Part shown: piece by piece, positions 17,068 to 26,821 of the stretch
Position numbering within the stretch: the stretch's first letter is position 1
Layout: each line of letters begins with the position of its first letter
Source of the DNA: Bacillus testis
GTDB lineage: Bacteria; Bacillota; Bacilli; Bacillales; DSM-1321
NCBI RefSeq assembly: GCF_001243895.1
Contig: NZ_LN851186.1
Location: 2,879,842 to 2,943,841, forward strand
DNA length: 64,000 bases
Reading direction: 5' to 3'
The notes under the pieces: generated by a model
The model's database searches: none
What the model was told of the DNA's origin: nothing
The model's input: the letters and a program-made list of their open reading frames with translations, nothing else
Translations under genes and position numbers: made by a program

Positions 17068-17604
17068 TTAAACAATGCCAATGAAGGAACATATATAGAA
17101 AAAAACCACAAGAATGCCAAATGAACCGGCCAAAGTGAAGTAAAGCTTACGCATCTTTACCCCGGCAAAGAGCCATAAAAGGCAATTAACAATCAAACCA
17201 AGATACAATATGAACGGATTGCCGGGAGCAAGCTTCTTCCACATTGAAACAGTTGCGAGAACCAGGATAAACGCTAAAGCCAACAAGGTGGCTGTCCTTA
17301 AATTGCCGTTGTTTTGATTGAAAAAAATAATTCCTATCAAGAGCAACATACAAAATAGGTAAAAGGCTATTTGCAAAGTTCCTCCTAATTCTGTAAAATA
17401 ATTTACAATTACAACTGCAACAAAGATTAACCCAATAAAGGCAAACAGCAGCGTTGCCGGTTGGGGCAGCTGGTGTTTCTTTTCCTGGCCGTCCCCTTCC
17501 GAATAAAGCGCTATTAAATAATCACAGTATTTCTCAGGAAGCATCTTTGTTTTTTTCCAATATTTCAATTCATTCAGTATGATTTTCTTTCTCGTTTCAT
17601 TCAT
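17068..17604 (-). CDS. Unrecognised membrane protein (DUF2157-like layout)
   Basis: The start at ATG 17604 (MNETRKKIILNELKYWKK) is uncertain. GGTGAGG lies 14 bases upstream, and an in-frame TTG at 17670 would add 22 residues without a visible ribosome binding site. The 178-residue form has a soluble N-terminal helical region with a pattern like the DUF2157 head (ELKYWKKTKMLPEKYCDYL). Five or so membrane segments follow from about residue 50. The function is unknown. It lies between sigA and cccA, where B. subtilis has no comparable membrane protein. Confidence 0.65.
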   Translation of the reverse strand: MNETRKKIILNELKYWKKTKMLPEKYCDYLIALYSEGDGQEKKHQLPQPATLLFAFIGLIFVAVVIVNYFTELGGTLQIAFYLFCMLLLIGIIFFNQNNGNLRTATLLALAFILVLATVSMWKKLAPGNPFILYLGLIVNCLLWLFAGVKMRKLYFTLAGSFGILVVFFYICSFIGIV

Positions 17605-17761
17605 CTGGCCGGGCACATCCTCACCATAGGGTCTTTCTACATATATCGGGTGCAGCAGACCATTTTTCAAGAGAGCGGGATGTAAATAGGCAATGTGGAC
17701 TAACTTCCGTCCCTTGGCTCCAGTATTGAAGCGGAGATCTTAATGCTAGGGTGAATGGGGT

Positions 17762-17803
17762 AAAAAAAAGGCCCATGCACTGAAAAACAGGCTTGGACCT
17801 TTG
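17762..17803 (-). terminator. Terminator after sigA
   Basis: On the minus strand AAGGTCCAAGC pairs imperfectly with GCATGGGCCTT and is followed by T7. It begins about ten bases after the sigA stop codon. Confidence 0.75.
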
Positions 17804-17812
17804 TTGCTTCTT

Positions 17813-18937
17813 TTATTCAAGGAAATCCTTCAGGCGTTTGCTTCTGCTTGGATGTCTTAATTTACGCAAGGCTTTCGCTTCTATTTGGCGGATACGTTCA
17901 CGTGTAACGCCAAATACTTTACCCACTTCTTCGAGAGTGCGCGTTCTGCCGTCATCAAGGCCAAAACGCAAGCGAAGCACATTTTCTTCCCGGTCAGTCA
18001 GCGTATCAAGAACGTCTTCCAACTGTTCTTTCAGTAGCTCATAGGCTGCATGCTCGGAAGGAGATGTAGCATCCTGGTCTTCAATGAAATCGCCTAAGTG
18101 AGAATCATCTTCTTCACCAATTGGCGTTTCTAAGGAGACAGGTTCCTGTGCAATTTTTAGGATTTCACGGACTTTTTCTGGCGTTAGATCCATGTCCTCA
18201 GCGATTTCTTCTGGAGAAGGCTCACGTCCTAGATCTTGAAGAAGCTGGCGCTGTACACGGATCAATTTATTGATGGTTTCAACCATGTGCACAGGGATAC
18301 GAATCGTTCTCGCCTGATCAGCGATTGCACGGGTGATCGCTTGGCGTATCCACCATGTTGCATACGTACTGAATTTGAAACCTTTGCGGTAATCAAATTT
18401 CTCAACCGCTTTGATAAGGCCCATATTCCCTTCCTGGATCAAATCAAGGAACAGCATGCCCCGGCCGACATAACGCTTGGCAATGGAAACAACAAGGCGT
18501 AAGTTCGCTTCGGCAAGACGACGTTTCGCTTCTTCATCGCCTTCTTCGATACGCTCAGCAAGAGCAATTTCCTCTTCGCCTGAAAGAAGGTCTACTCGTC
18601 CGATTTCTTTCAAATACATACGGACAGGGTCATTTATCTTAACACCAGGAGGAACACTCAAGTCGTTCAAATCGAACTCTTCCTCTTTGGCCAATTGTTT
18701 GACGTTCGGGTCATTGTCGCTGTCTTCTTCAGCTAATACTTCAACGCCTTGGTCGCCGAGGAAATCGAAGAATTCATCCATAGCATCGGAGTCTAATTCG
18801 AATGTCGATAATTTATCACTTACTTGCTCATACGTAAGGACACCACGTTTTTTCCCTGCTTCAAGCAGTTTCTCTTTTACCTGATCAAGTGTTAATTCAT
18901 TTTCTACCTCTTTGGAACGAGCTGATTTATCAGCCAT
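17813..18937 (-). CDS. sigA: RNA polymerase major sigma factor SigA (RpoD)
   Basis: A 374-residue primary sigma factor. It has region 1.1 (about 10-90), region 1.2 ([20 protein letters not shown]), region 2 with [19 protein letters not shown] and the -10 recognition helix [14 protein letters not shown]. Region 3 includes [11 protein letters not shown], and region 4 has the -35 recognition helix-turn-helix [23 protein letters not shown] 18937 ([10 protein letters not shown]) is chosen because GGAGGGGAACAT precedes it. It is the last gene of yqxD-dnaG-sigA, the conserved macromolecular synthesis operon. Confidence 0.97.
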   Translation of the reverse strand: MADKSARSKEVENELTLDQVKEKLLEAGKKRGVLTYEQVSDKLSTFELDSDAMDEFFDFLGDQGVEVLAEEDSDNDPNVKQLAKEEEFDLNDLSVPPGVKINDPVRMYLKEIGRVDLLSGEEEIALAERIEEGDEEAKRRLAEANLRLVVSIAKRYVGRGMLFLDLIQEGNMGLIKAVEKFDYRKGFKFSTYATWWIRQAITRAIADQARTIRIPVHMVETINKLIRVQRQLLQDLGREPSPEEIAEDMDLTPEKVREILKIAQEPVSLETPIGEEDDSHLGDFIEDQDATSPSEHAAYELLKEQLEDVLDTLTDREENVLRLRFGLDDGRTRTLEEVGKVFGVTRERIRQIEAKALRKLRHPSRSKRLKDFLE

Positions 18938-18982
18938 ATGTTCCCCTCCTTCCAAACTTTCAAACCGCTTTAGATGTATTGT

Positions 18983-20797
18983 TTATTGGGATTTCATTTG
19001 TATAATTTCTAATCCAATCTTGGCAGCAAGGATATGGTCGCCCATTCGGATTGCTTCGGCCTGATTGTCTTGTTTTTCTTTTATCTTTAACATTTTTTGC
19101 TGTTTCAACACGGCTCCAACATAATCTTTTAATTCCTGGTCAGATGGTTCGGAAGATACAGACATCATTTGGATTTGGGAAACAACTTTACGCAACTGCT
19201 TGTCGGGAATATAAGAAAGGAAAAGAGAGATATCCGACTCTTCATTTTCTTCGTAAAAACCGAAAAGGTACGTGACAATGGCCTGATGTTCATCTATGTG
19301 GAACGGATTTCCATCCATCAATGAACGGATTTTATAGGCAGTTTCCTTATCCTGCATCATATGGGCCAATAATTTCAACTCCGCATTAATATGGGCTGGG
19401 TGCAGTTTTTGCTGCGTATACTGCAAGGCCAAGCCGCTCACTTGATTGCGATGATTTGTCTGCGGCAAATTTCCTCTTTTCTTCTCGGACCGGAAAATGG
19501 TCTTCTGCTGCTCGGTGAGAGCGTCCATCGATAAAGAAAACTCAGAAGAAATTTGGCGCAAATAATGCTCTCTTTCAACAGCATTGGGCAATTTGGCGAT
19601 TTCTTTAAGGACTTCCTCGATATATGAAATCCTGTCGCCTTCATTCTTCATGTTTCGGCCTTTGCGCAGGTATTTCATCTTAAAGGACAAATAAGTATGG
19701 CTGTCGCCAATCACATCATGCATAAAACTATTGGCCCCATATTTTTTGATATATTCATCAGGGTCCAAGCCGTCAGGCATAATCGCTACTTTCACAGTGA
19801 GGCCACTTTTCACAATCATTTCAGCCGCCCTGTTGGCAGCTTCAAAACCTGCATTGTCGGAGTCATAGCATATCAGCACTTCCTCACAGTTCCTCTTCAG
19901 GATGCTTAGATGTTCCTCTGTAAGGGAAGTCCCCATAGTAGCCACTCCGTTGTCGACCCCCGCTTCTGCAGATGAGATGACATCGGCAAACCCCTCGAAT
20001 AATACAGCCTGTTGCTTCTTCCGTATGGCCGCCCTTGCCTGATGGAAGTTAAACAGCAACTTGCTTTTATTGAAGATAGCTGTTTCCGGGCTGTTTAAGT
20101 ACTTAGGCTCGTCATTTCCCAAAGCCCTTCCGGAAAACGCAACAACGTCCCCGTGATGGTCCTTTATCGGAAACATCACCCTGTTGCGGAAACGGTCAAA
20201 TCTTTTGCCATCATCCCGGCTAACGATAATCCCTGACTGATCGAGAATATCGTCATCGAAACCTCTTTTCCCCAGGAACGTCTGGACAAAGTCCCAGGAA
20301 TTTAAGGAATAGCCGATGGAGAACTTTTCAATGGACTCTTTCGAAAAGCCTCTTTCCTGCAAATAGTGTAAAGCCGGCTCACCTTCTTTTGTATTTGCAA
20401 GCAAATGATGGTAGAATTTAGTTAATAACTCATGTGCTTCAATCATTTTTTTGGAAGCGCTCTGCTGCGGGCTTTGACTGGCTGTGTCCGGGCTTTGAAT
20501 GTCCAAAGCGATATTGCCGCGCTCAGCAAGGTCTTTGGCCGCCTCCAAAAAAGAATATCCTTCTATATCCATTAAAAAGGTAAAAACATTTCCTCCCGCC
20601 CCACAGCCAAAGCAATGGAAAATCTGCTTATCAGCTGACACGGAAAAAGAAGGCGTGTTCTCACCATGAAAAGGGCAAAGTCCGAAATAATTGCGGCCCT
20701 GCTTCTTAAGCTGTACGTAATCGCTGATGACATCAACGATATCTACAGAACTTCTGATACTATTCAATTGTTCTTCGGATAATCTGGTATTTGACAT
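18983..20797 (-). CDS. dnaG: DNA primase DnaG
   Basis: A 604-residue primase that makes RNA primers for chromosome replication with the DnaB-type helicase. The N-terminal CHC2 zinc finger (CPFHGENTPSF, then FHCFGCG; about 41-66) is intact. A catalytic core with RNAP basic motif (RFRNRVMFPI) and a Toprim domain (about 260-345, with VLFEGFADVISS and ICYDSDNAG) follow. A C-terminal helicase-binding domain (about 450-604) ends the protein. AAGGTG lies seven bases before ATG 20797. It is cotranscribed with yqxD and sigA. Confidence 0.97.
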   Translation of the reverse strand: MSNTRLSEEQLNSIRSSVDIVDVISDYVQLKKQGRNYFGLCPFHGENTPSFSVSADKQIFHCFGCGAGGNVFTFLMDIEGYSFLEAAKDLAERGNIALDIQSPDTASQSPQQSASKKMIEAHELLTKFYHHLLANTKEGEPALHYLQERGFSKESIEKFSIGYSLNSWDFVQTFLGKRGFDDDILDQSGIIVSRDDGKRFDRFRNRVMFPIKDHHGDVVAFSGRALGNDEPKYLNSPETAIFNKSKLLFNFHQARAAIRKKQQAVLFEGFADVISSAEAGVDNGVATMGTSLTEEHLSILKRNCEEVLICYDSDNAGFEAANRAAEMIVKSGLTVKVAIMPDGLDPDEYIKKYGANSFMHDVIGDSHTYLSFKMKYLRKGRNMKNEGDRISYIEEVLKEIAKLPNAVEREHYLRQISSEFSLSMDALTEQQKTIFRSEKKRGNLPQTNHRNQVSGLALQYTQQKLHPAHINAELKLLAHMMQDKETAYKIRSLMDGNPFHIDEHQAIVTYLFGFYEENEESDISLFLSYIPDKQLRKVVSQIQMMSVSSEPSDQELKDYVGAVLKQQKMLKIKEKQDNQAEAIRMGDHILAAKIGLEIIQMKSQ

Positions 20798-20847
20798 CTG
20801 ACTACACCTTTTCTTTTAGGTGATAATCTATAATTCGATAGATCTTT

Positions 20848-21306
20848 TTATTTTCCTGCAAGTTTCGACAAATTTTTGAATAACGCTTCACGAAAGTTTT
20901 TTCGGTCTGCCTTCGTAAAGGCTTTAGGCCCTTTTGAGTATACACCGTTTCTCCGTTTTTTGGCAGCTTCATGCCTCATTAGGAGCAGCCTGTCGATATT
21001 GCCTTCGTCATAAAGAATGCCTTTAGGCGAAAGGACACATACACCTTTTCCGATAAGGGCTGCCGCCAGGCCGATATCTGCTGTTACGGCAAGATCCCCT
21101 TTCTCTGCGGAATTCATGATATGAAGATCGGCGGCTTCTTTGCCCCAATCAACATACACCCAATTCGCATGTTTTTCATCGTTCACCTTATTTTTAATGC
21201 TCGCTACGAAGGTAAGAGCCACACCCAGCTCTTGTGCAACCGACATGCATTCGTCTTTGACCGGACAGGCATCGGCATCTATAAAGACAGATGGTTTATT
21301 GATCAT
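20848..21306 (-). CDS. yqxD: YaiI/YqxD family protein (DUF188)
   Basis: A 152-residue protein with the family signature FIDADACPVKDE near the N-terminus (about 8-19) and VTADIGLAAALIGKG (about 74-88). It ends in a basic tail. The aspartate pattern resembles PIN-like nucleases, but no activity is established for the family. It leads the yqxD-dnaG-sigA operon. The 288 bases upstream carry no gene; a TATAAT-like element on the minus strand near 21410 may belong to the operon promoter, but its -35 is poor. Confidence 0.88.
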   Translation of the reverse strand: MINKPSVFIDADACPVKDECMSVAQELGVALTFVASIKNKVNDEKHANWVYVDWGKEAADLHIMNSAEKGDLAVTADIGLAAALIGKGVCVLSPKGILYDEGNIDRLLLMRHEAAKKRRNGVYSKGPKAFTKADRKNFREALFKNLSKLAGK

Positions 21307-21557
21307 ATCTTCTTATTTCTCCATTTTCCCTCAATTTCCTGCTTCTGCTTCAATTACTTTCAAAAGAGCAGCCATATGTCGAATTTTTTTACAAAACGCG
21401 CTTGACTTTCTTATAATTATAGTTTATTCCTTCTGGAGCTAGTCTAAACCTATTGTTTATTCTTTTTATCACAATTTTTCATTATAGTACATTAAAAAGC
21501 AAAAATCCATAGACGATCTTGTTTAACTTCAACAATCTACGGACAATTCCTACGCTA

Positions 21558-21584
21558 AAAAAGCACTCACTAAGTGCTTTTGAG
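21558..21584 (-). terminator. Terminator after yqfL
   Basis: On the minus strand AAAAGCACT-TAGTG-AGTGCTTTTTT forms a compact hairpin with a T-run, shortly after the yqfL stop codon. Confidence 0.85.
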
Positions 21585-21594
21585 CGTAAAGCAT

Positions 21595-22410
21595 TTACTT
21601 TTTATTCCGTTTGATTGTATCCATGATGTTATTAGCCGTTTCTTCTATTGCTTTATTGGTCACATCAATAACAGGACATTTCAATTTATGAACGATTTTT
21701 TCGAAATATGCCAATTCTTCCTTAATGCGCTCTAGATTCGCATAAATGGCATGGTCGCCTAGCCCCAATGTCTTCAAACGCTCTTTCCTGATGTTATTGA
21801 GTTTTTCCGGGCTTATTTTTAAACCGATGCATTTCTCAGGTGCCACTAGGAACAATTCTTCCGGAGGCTCCACTTCTGGGACAAGTGGAACGTTCGCCAC
21901 TTTATAGCGCTTATGGGCCAAATACTGGGATAATGGCGTCTTGCACGTTCTAGAAACTCCTACCAAAACGATGTCCGCGCGCAGAATTCCTCTTGGGTCA
22001 CGTCCATCATCGTATTTAACAGCAAATTCAATCGCTTCAACTCTTTTGAAGTAATCCTCATCCAACTTCCGGACAAGGCCAGGTTCATAAACCGGATCCA
22101 GTTGGAACTTTTCCTGAAGCATATCAATCAACGGACCGATGATATCGTAGTAGATAATCCCTTCTTCTTTTGCTCGTTTGATCATATACTCGCGGTCTAA
22201 AGGCCTTACTAATGTGAAAGCAATAATTCCTTGATTCAACTTAGCCAGTGATATGACTTCATCGATATGTTCAGGATTTTCGACATAAGGTATTCTTTTT
22301 ATTTTTACGTTTATATTTGAATTCATGAATTGGCTGACAGCAGCCTTTGTCACAAGCTCCGCCGTCTCGCCGACAGAATCAGAAACAACATAAATAATAG
22401 ATGCACTCAT
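21595..22410 (-). CDS. yqfL: Pyruvate, phosphate dikinase regulatory protein-like kinase/phosphotransferase YqfL
   Basis: A 271-residue DUF299/PSRP protein. Family members phosphorylate (ADP-dependent) and dephosphorylate a Thr/His site of pyruvate, phosphate dikinase or PEP synthetase. The P-loop-like motif [15 protein letters not shown] (about 152-166) is clear. The N-terminus [16 protein letters not shown] is also family-typical. It follows ccpN with 21 bases between them, the same pair as in B. subtilis, where YqfL influences CcpN activity. The partner enzyme is not in this window. Confidence 0.92.
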   Translation of the reverse strand: MSASIIYVVSDSVGETAELVTKAAVSQFMNSNINVKIKRIPYVENPEHIDEVISLAKLNQGIIAFTLVRPLDREYMIKRAKEEGIIYYDIIGPLIDMLQEKFQLDPVYEPGLVRKLDEDYFKRVEAIEFAVKYDDGRDPRGILRADIVLVGVSRTCKTPLSQYLAHKRYKVANVPLVPEVEPPEELFLVAPEKCIGLKISPEKLNNIRKERLKTLGLGDHAIYANLERIKEELAYFEKIVHKLKCPVIDVTNKAIEETANNIMDTIKRNKK

Positions 22411-22431
22411 AAATGCCCTCCCCCTACGGCT

Positions 22432-23067
22432 TTATAACTCTTCAGTCGCCAGTGAAACAAGCGCTTTGGTTATATTGGTTTTGGTGATTCTGCCAACTAC
22501 TTCAAATCCGCCTTCTGTCTCTTTTACGACAGGAAGAGCATCAATTTGCTTTTCAATAAGCTTTTTGGCTACTTCTATTAATTGGTCATCCTTTGTGCAC
22601 ATAGCGATGTTCGGCATACGTGTCATAATGATATTCACAGGGATTGAGCTTAAGTCTTTTCCCCCAATGCTGGCACGCAGGAGGTCTTTTCTGGAAAGGA
22701 CACCGACAAGCAATGACTGTTGGTCGGTTACAAACATGGTCCCCACATCCTCCAAGAACATCATACAGATGGCATCATATACAGAAATACTATCATTTAC
22801 AACAACCGGTATCGATTGGTAATCTTTCACATAAAGTTTCGCCAAATTATCCGTAAGAAGCTGTGTTCCTGATTTGCCGCTATAAAAATAACCTACCCGC
22901 GGCCGGGCTTCAAGAAAACCTGCCATCGTCAGGATTGCTAAATCAGGGCGTAGTGTAGCCCTAGTCAAATTTAACCGTTCAGCTATATGCTCCCCTGTAA
23001 TCGGCCCGTTTTCTTTAACGATTTGAAGAATGGTCTCTTGGCGTTTATTCAGTTCGATTGTACTCAC
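22432..23067 (-). CDS. ccpN: Control catabolite protein of gluconeogenesis CcpN
   Basis: A 211-residue repressor with an N-terminal winged helix (about 1-65, RQETILQIVKENGPITGEHI) and two CBS domains (about 75-205) that probably sense adenine nucleotides. In B. subtilis it represses gapB and pckA in the presence of glucose. GTG 23067 is used (MSTIELNKRQE), matching the B. subtilis N-terminus; another GTG three bases earlier is possible. The region upstream has four AAGTAAG motifs, two overlapping or adjoining the promoter, which suggests autoregulation or another regulator. Confidence 0.93.
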   Translation of the reverse strand: MSTIELNKRQETILQIVKENGPITGEHIAERLNLTRATLRPDLAILTMAGFLEARPRVGYFYSGKSGTQLLTDNLAKLYVKDYQSIPVVVNDSISVYDAICMMFLEDVGTMFVTDQQSLLVGVLSRKDLLRASIGGKDLSSIPVNIIMTRMPNIAMCTKDDQLIEVAKKLIEKQIDALPVVKETEGGFEVVGRITKTNITKALVSLATEEL

Positions 23068-23078
23068 CACCTTACTAG

Positions 23079-23171
23079 ATTATACAAAAAGTAAGACATA
23101 CTATATGTGAATATTATAACTTACTTATAAGCTAATAAAAAGTAAGACATACAATTGTACATCTTACTTTT
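23079..23171 (-). promoter_or_regulatory. ccpN promoter with four alternating AAGTAAG motifs
   Basis: On the minus strand a perfect TATAAT (23084-23079) lies 12 bases before the start. AAGTAAG occurs at 23089-23095 and 23140-23146, and its complement CTTACTT at 23120-23126 and 23163-23169. The distal pair forms a 34-base palindrome (23138-23171) with 15 of 17 positions paired. The proximal copy sits between -35 and -10. AAAAAGTAAGACATAC is repeated exactly at 23086 and 23137. Confidence 0.6.
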
Positions 23172-23176
23172 ATCAC

Positions 23177-23458
23177 GTTCTAACTGCCGCTGAGACGCCC
23201 ACTTTAACACGGAAGAGAAGACGAAGAGGGGTAGGCGGAGGATGAATGAACTCCCTACCGCGCAAAATCCACTTTATCTTCTGCGTATTTTATGGTTTTA
23301 TCCCATTCTAACTAGCCCAAAGATTCCCGCTTCAACTGATGCGCGAAACGAAAAAGTGTTAGCGGGAGATCAAATGCCAGCAAAAATCTGATGGGTTCAA
23401 CTAATGAGCGGCAGGGATTGATTAAAAACCCCGCCGTTCAAAGTTTCCCTTGATCTCA
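23177..23458. repeat. Dispersed intergenic repeat, one partial and one full copy
   Basis: A partial copy starts with TTCTAACT at 23178 and a full copy of about 150 bases at 23307. The full copy aligns with 52412-52557 (shared segments CAACT, GCGGGAGATCAA and TTCAAAGTTTC-like). It ends with a GGCAGGG (23410-23416) / CCCCGCC (23429-23435) hairpin. It begins immediately after the glyS stop codon in the minus direction and may act as its terminator. Confidence 0.6.
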
Positions 23459-23463
23459 AAAAA

Positions 23464-25536
23464 TTATAAAGACAGTACCTTATTCATATAAGCAAAGCTG
23501 CCGATCAAATCGCTCATTTCCTTCATCAAAGAAAGGCGGTTATTCCGGACCTCTTGGTCTTCCGCCATTACCATTGTATGATCGAAATAAGGCTGGATTT
23601 CCTGTTTCATTGATGCAAGCAGATTGAATTGCTTCTGCGCATCGCTTTCTGAATGGTATTCTTCTTTTACGGAAACAAATTTGTCATACAGCGCTTTTTC
23701 AAAGTCATTCTCAAACAACTCAGGTTTGATGGACGGTTCGCCTTCAAGCTTCACCGCAATATTCATCACGCGGCTTAGAGCTTCCATGCTTTCTTTGAAT
23801 CCTGGGCGATCTTTTTCCTCCTCCAGAACTTCCGCACGATGAACGACAGCAGAAACGTTGCCGATTTCTCCGGATAGAACTGCATCCACTAAATCATGGC
23901 GGATTTCTTTATCAGCCAATAGATGCTTCACTCGCGCAGTAAAGAATGTAAGCATATCTTCGCGGATTTCGCTTGCCTCTTTCTTATTGATGCCTTGTTT
24001 CACTACAAGTCCAAGAGACATATCCACTAACTCTTCCAATTTGATAGCCCAGTCTTTATCCAACAGAATTTGGACGATACCGCTTGCTTGTCTTCTTAGT
24101 GCATATGGGTCCTGAGAGCCTGTTGGAATAATGCCGATTGCAAAGCAAGAAGCGATTGTATCCATTTTTTCCGCAACACTGACCAGTGCTCCGATTGTGC
24201 TTGCCGGCACTGAATCATCTGCATGGCGCGGCATATAATGTTCATTGATTGCAACTGCCACCCGTTCATCTTCATTCATGATGCGCGCATAGCGTTCCCC
24301 CATATACCCCTGTAATTCAGGGAATTCGTAAACCATATTAGTGACAAGGTCGAATTTGGCGATTTGCGCAGTCCGGTCAGCAAGCGCCGTTGTTTCTTGG
24401 TCTTCGTTCAATGCAATTGCCAAATCATTCGTCAATTGTCTAACACGCCCTACTTTTTCAGCAAGCGTGCCGATTTCTTCATGGTATACAATCGTCTCAA
24501 GCTTTTTCAAGTAACTGTCGATATCTTTCGTTTGATCTTCACGATAGAAGAAGGCAGCGTCTGCTAGACGTGCGCGCAGAACTTTTTCATTACCCCGGGC
24601 AACCGTTTCAATTCCATCTTCATTTCCATTGCGTACTGTAATGAAATGAGGAAGCAGCTTCCCTTCATTGTCCATGACCGGGAAGTAGCGTTGATGTTCC
24701 TTCATGCTGGTAATCAGGACACGGTCCGGCAACTCCAGGAATTCCTGTTCGAACGAGCCAAACAATGCGGTTGGATACTCGACCAAATTATTGACTTCTT
24801 CCAACAAGTCTTCATCTACAGGGATGACCCAATTATTTTCTTCTTCCAATTTTTTCAATTGAGAGAGGATCATTTCTTTGCGCAGGCTAGCATCCGCGAT
24901 TACATATTGTTCTCTTAGTTTATCCTCATAGCTGGATGGCTCTTCAATGGTAACCTCTTTTCCAAGGAAGCGATGGCCTCTGGTTGTTTTGCCTGTTTCC
25001 ACGTCAGTAATTGAAAATGGGATAACCTCTTTTCCGAATAGCGCCACCATCCATTTAATCGGACGGACAAAACGAAGATCATGATTGCCCCAACGCATAT
25101 TTTTTGGGAAAGATAAGGAAAGAATGATTTCTTTTAAGTGGACAAGCAGGTCTTTCACCTGTTGGCCTTTCGTGAATTTTTGAACGTGAGCGTACTCAAC
25201 GCCTTTGATTTCTTTGAAATAGATATCCTCGACAGTAGCGCCTTGGCCGCGCGCAAATCCCATAGCCGCTTTGGACCAGTTCCCTTCAGCGTCCATGGCG
25301 ATTTTCTTGGCAGGGCCCTTCGCTTCCTCATGCATGTCTTCCTGCATTTCATTCACGCCAGTAACGAGAACCGCCAATCGGCGGGGAGTAGAATACATTT
25401 TCGCTTCTTCATAGGCAATATTTTGTTCCTGCAGCCAGCTTTCGATCTTATCCTTCAATTGCTTGATGCTGTCAGTGACAAAACGGGCCGGCAGCTCTTC
25501 TAATCCGATTTCTAATAATAAGTCTTGTTTATTCAT
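23464..25536 (-). CDS. glyS: Glycyl-tRNA synthetase beta subunit
   Basis: A 690-residue beta chain of the bacterial alpha2beta2 glycyl-tRNA synthetase, needed for tRNA binding. It begins with the typical [15 protein letters not shown] and contains the family hallmarks [19 protein letters not shown] (about 143-161) and [17 protein letters not shown] (about 473-489). A C-terminal anticodon-binding region follows. The start overlaps the end of glyQ by eight bases, so the two subunits are coupled. A dispersed repeat follows its stop codon. Confidence 0.97.
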   Translation of the reverse strand: MNKQDLLLEIGLEELPARFVTDSIKQLKDKIESWLQEQNIAYEEAKMYSTPRRLAVLVTGVNEMQEDMHEEAKGPAKKIAMDAEGNWSKAAMGFARGQGATVEDIYFKEIKGVEYAHVQKFTKGQQVKDLLVHLKEIILSLSFPKNMRWGNHDLRFVRPIKWMVALFGKEVIPFSITDVETGKTTRGHRFLGKEVTIEEPSSYEDKLREQYVIADASLRKEMILSQLKKLEEENNWVIPVDEDLLEEVNNLVEYPTALFGSFEQEFLELPDRVLITSMKEHQRYFPVMDNEGKLLPHFITVRNGNEDGIETVARGNEKVLRARLADAAFFYREDQTKDIDSYLKKLETIVYHEEIGTLAEKVGRVRQLTNDLAIALNEDQETTALADRTAQIAKFDLVTNMVYEFPELQGYMGERYARIMNEDERVAVAINEHYMPRHADDSVPASTIGALVSVAEKMDTIASCFAIGIIPTGSQDPYALRRQASGIVQILLDKDWAIKLEELVDMSLGLVVKQGINKKEASEIREDMLTFFTARVKHLLADKEIRHDLVDAVLSGEIGNVSAVVHRAEVLEEEKDRPGFKESMEALSRVMNIAVKLEGEPSIKPELFENDFEKALYDKFVSVKEEYHSESDAQKQFNLLASMKQEIQPYFDHTMVMAEDQEVRNNRLSLMKEMSDLIGSFAYMNKVLSL

Positions 25537-26419
25537 GAGTGTTTTCTCCCTTCCCTTTTAAGATTGGGAATCCTAGCTTTTCACGTTCTTCATAGAATGT
25601 TTTAGCGACTTTTCGTGCCAGATTCCGGCATCGTGCAATATATCCGGTCCGCTCAGTGACCGAGATGGCCCCTTTTGCATCCAGCAAGTTAAAGGTATGT
25701 GAGCATTTCAATACATAATCATAGGCAGGATGTACAAGACCCTGTTCCATTTGCGCATGCGCTTCTTTTTCATACATATTAAAGAGTTCAAACAACATTT
25801 CAGTGTTGCTTGTCTGGAACGTATATTTCGAATGTTCATATTCTGGTTGGCCAAAAATATCCCTTACTGTGAAGCCTTCTGTCCATTCCAGGTCGAATAC
25901 ATTTTCTTTGTCCTGGATATAAGAAGCAAGACGCTCGATTCCATAAGTGATCTCTACAGAAACCGGCTTACACTCCAATCCGCCTACTTGTTGGAAATAA
26001 GTGAACTGGGTGATTTCCATTCCGTCTAGCCAAACTTCCCAGCCGAGACCGGCACAGCCCAATGAAGGGTTTTCCCAGTTATCTTCAACAAAACGGATAT
26101 CATGCTTCAATGGGTCGATTCCAAGCGCCGCCAATGATTCCAAGTAAAGCTCTTGGATATTATCCGGCGAAGGCTTCATAATTACTTGGAATTGATGATG
26201 CTGGTAAAGCCGGTTCGGGTTTTCTCCATAGCGGCCATCGGCAGGACGGCGTGAAGGCTCTACATAGGCCACGCTCCACGGCTCAGGCCCAATAGCTCTC
26301 AAGAATGTATAGGGGCTCATCGTTCCTGCACCCTTTTCGGTATCATAGGCATTCATCAAAATGCAGCCCTGATTAGACCAATGCTTTTGTAATGTGACAA
26401 TCATATTTTGAATATTCAT
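25529..26419 (-). CDS. glyQ: Glycyl-tRNA synthetase alpha subunit
   Basis: A 296-residue catalytic alpha chain with a class II aminoacyl-tRNA synthetase fold. Motifs include [19 protein letters not shown] (about 18-36), [17 protein letters not shown] (about 55-71) and the class II region [20 protein letters not shown]. It activates glycine and charges tRNA-Gly together with GlyS. A T-box riboswitch precedes it, so the operon is expected to respond to uncharged tRNA-Gly. The ATG at 26419 has GGAGGTG close upstream. Confidence 0.97.
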   Translation of the reverse strand: MNIQNMIVTLQKHWSNQGCILMNAYDTEKGAGTMSPYTFLRAIGPEPWSVAYVEPSRRPADGRYGENPNRLYQHHQFQVIMKPSPDNIQELYLESLAALGIDPLKHDIRFVEDNWENPSLGCAGLGWEVWLDGMEITQFTYFQQVGGLECKPVSVEITYGIERLASYIQDKENVFDLEWTEGFTVRDIFGQPEYEHSKYTFQTSNTEMLFELFNMYEKEAHAQMEQGLVHPAYDYVLKCSHTFNLLDAKGAISVTERTGYIARCRNLARKVAKTFYEEREKLGFPILKGKGENTHE

Positions 26420-26489
26420 CGTGCACCTCCAATTAGTATAAAAACGATTGCTGACTTTTTAGGGCAGGCTTTAAAAGCCTTCTGAAAAC

Positions 26490-26715
26490 ACAAAAAACTC
26501 CCGCCTCTATGCCTGTCAGCATAGGGACGAGAGTTAACCCGCGGTTCCACCCTAATTGCCGTTCCACTGATGAAACAGCCTCTTTTAGTTACAGTACGCT
26601 TGCTCCGGAACGCCTTCTTCGCCTATTTACAGCCCGGCTTCCACTATCCCGGGTTCGCTTTTTATAAAGGGAGACAAATACTACTTTCCATCTCGGCAAT
26701 ATTACACTTTTTAAT
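26490..26715 (-). promoter_or_regulatory. Glycine T-box riboswitch of glyQ-glyS
   Basis: The minus strand contains the T-box core AGGGTGGAACCGCG (26553-26540), the element that pairs with the tRNA acceptor end. It is followed by a strong terminator (26537-26492) whose arms AACTCTCGTCCCTATGC and GCATAGAGGCGGGAGTT end in T6. Upstream, GATGGAAAGTAGTA and AGCGAACCCGGGATAGTG resemble the stem I of glyQS leaders. GGC triplets suitable as Gly specifier occur in the 3' half of stem I, but I did not fold the RNA to place it. Confidence 0.92.
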
Positions 26716-26721
26716 ATTAGC

Positions 26722-26751
26722 ATTTTATCCAAAAAAGAACCCTGTTGTCAA
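26722..26751 (-). promoter_or_regulatory. Sigma-A promoter of the glyQ T-box leader
   Basis: On the minus strand TTGACA (26751-26746), an 18-base spacer, and TAAAAT (26727-26722) lie just before the T-box leader. Confidence 0.7.
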
Positions 26752-26821
26752 TAAGGCAGCGTCATATTAAAAAAGATTGCATGTTCTATGTAGAAAGCAA
26801 AACAAGCTTAATCCAAAGCTT

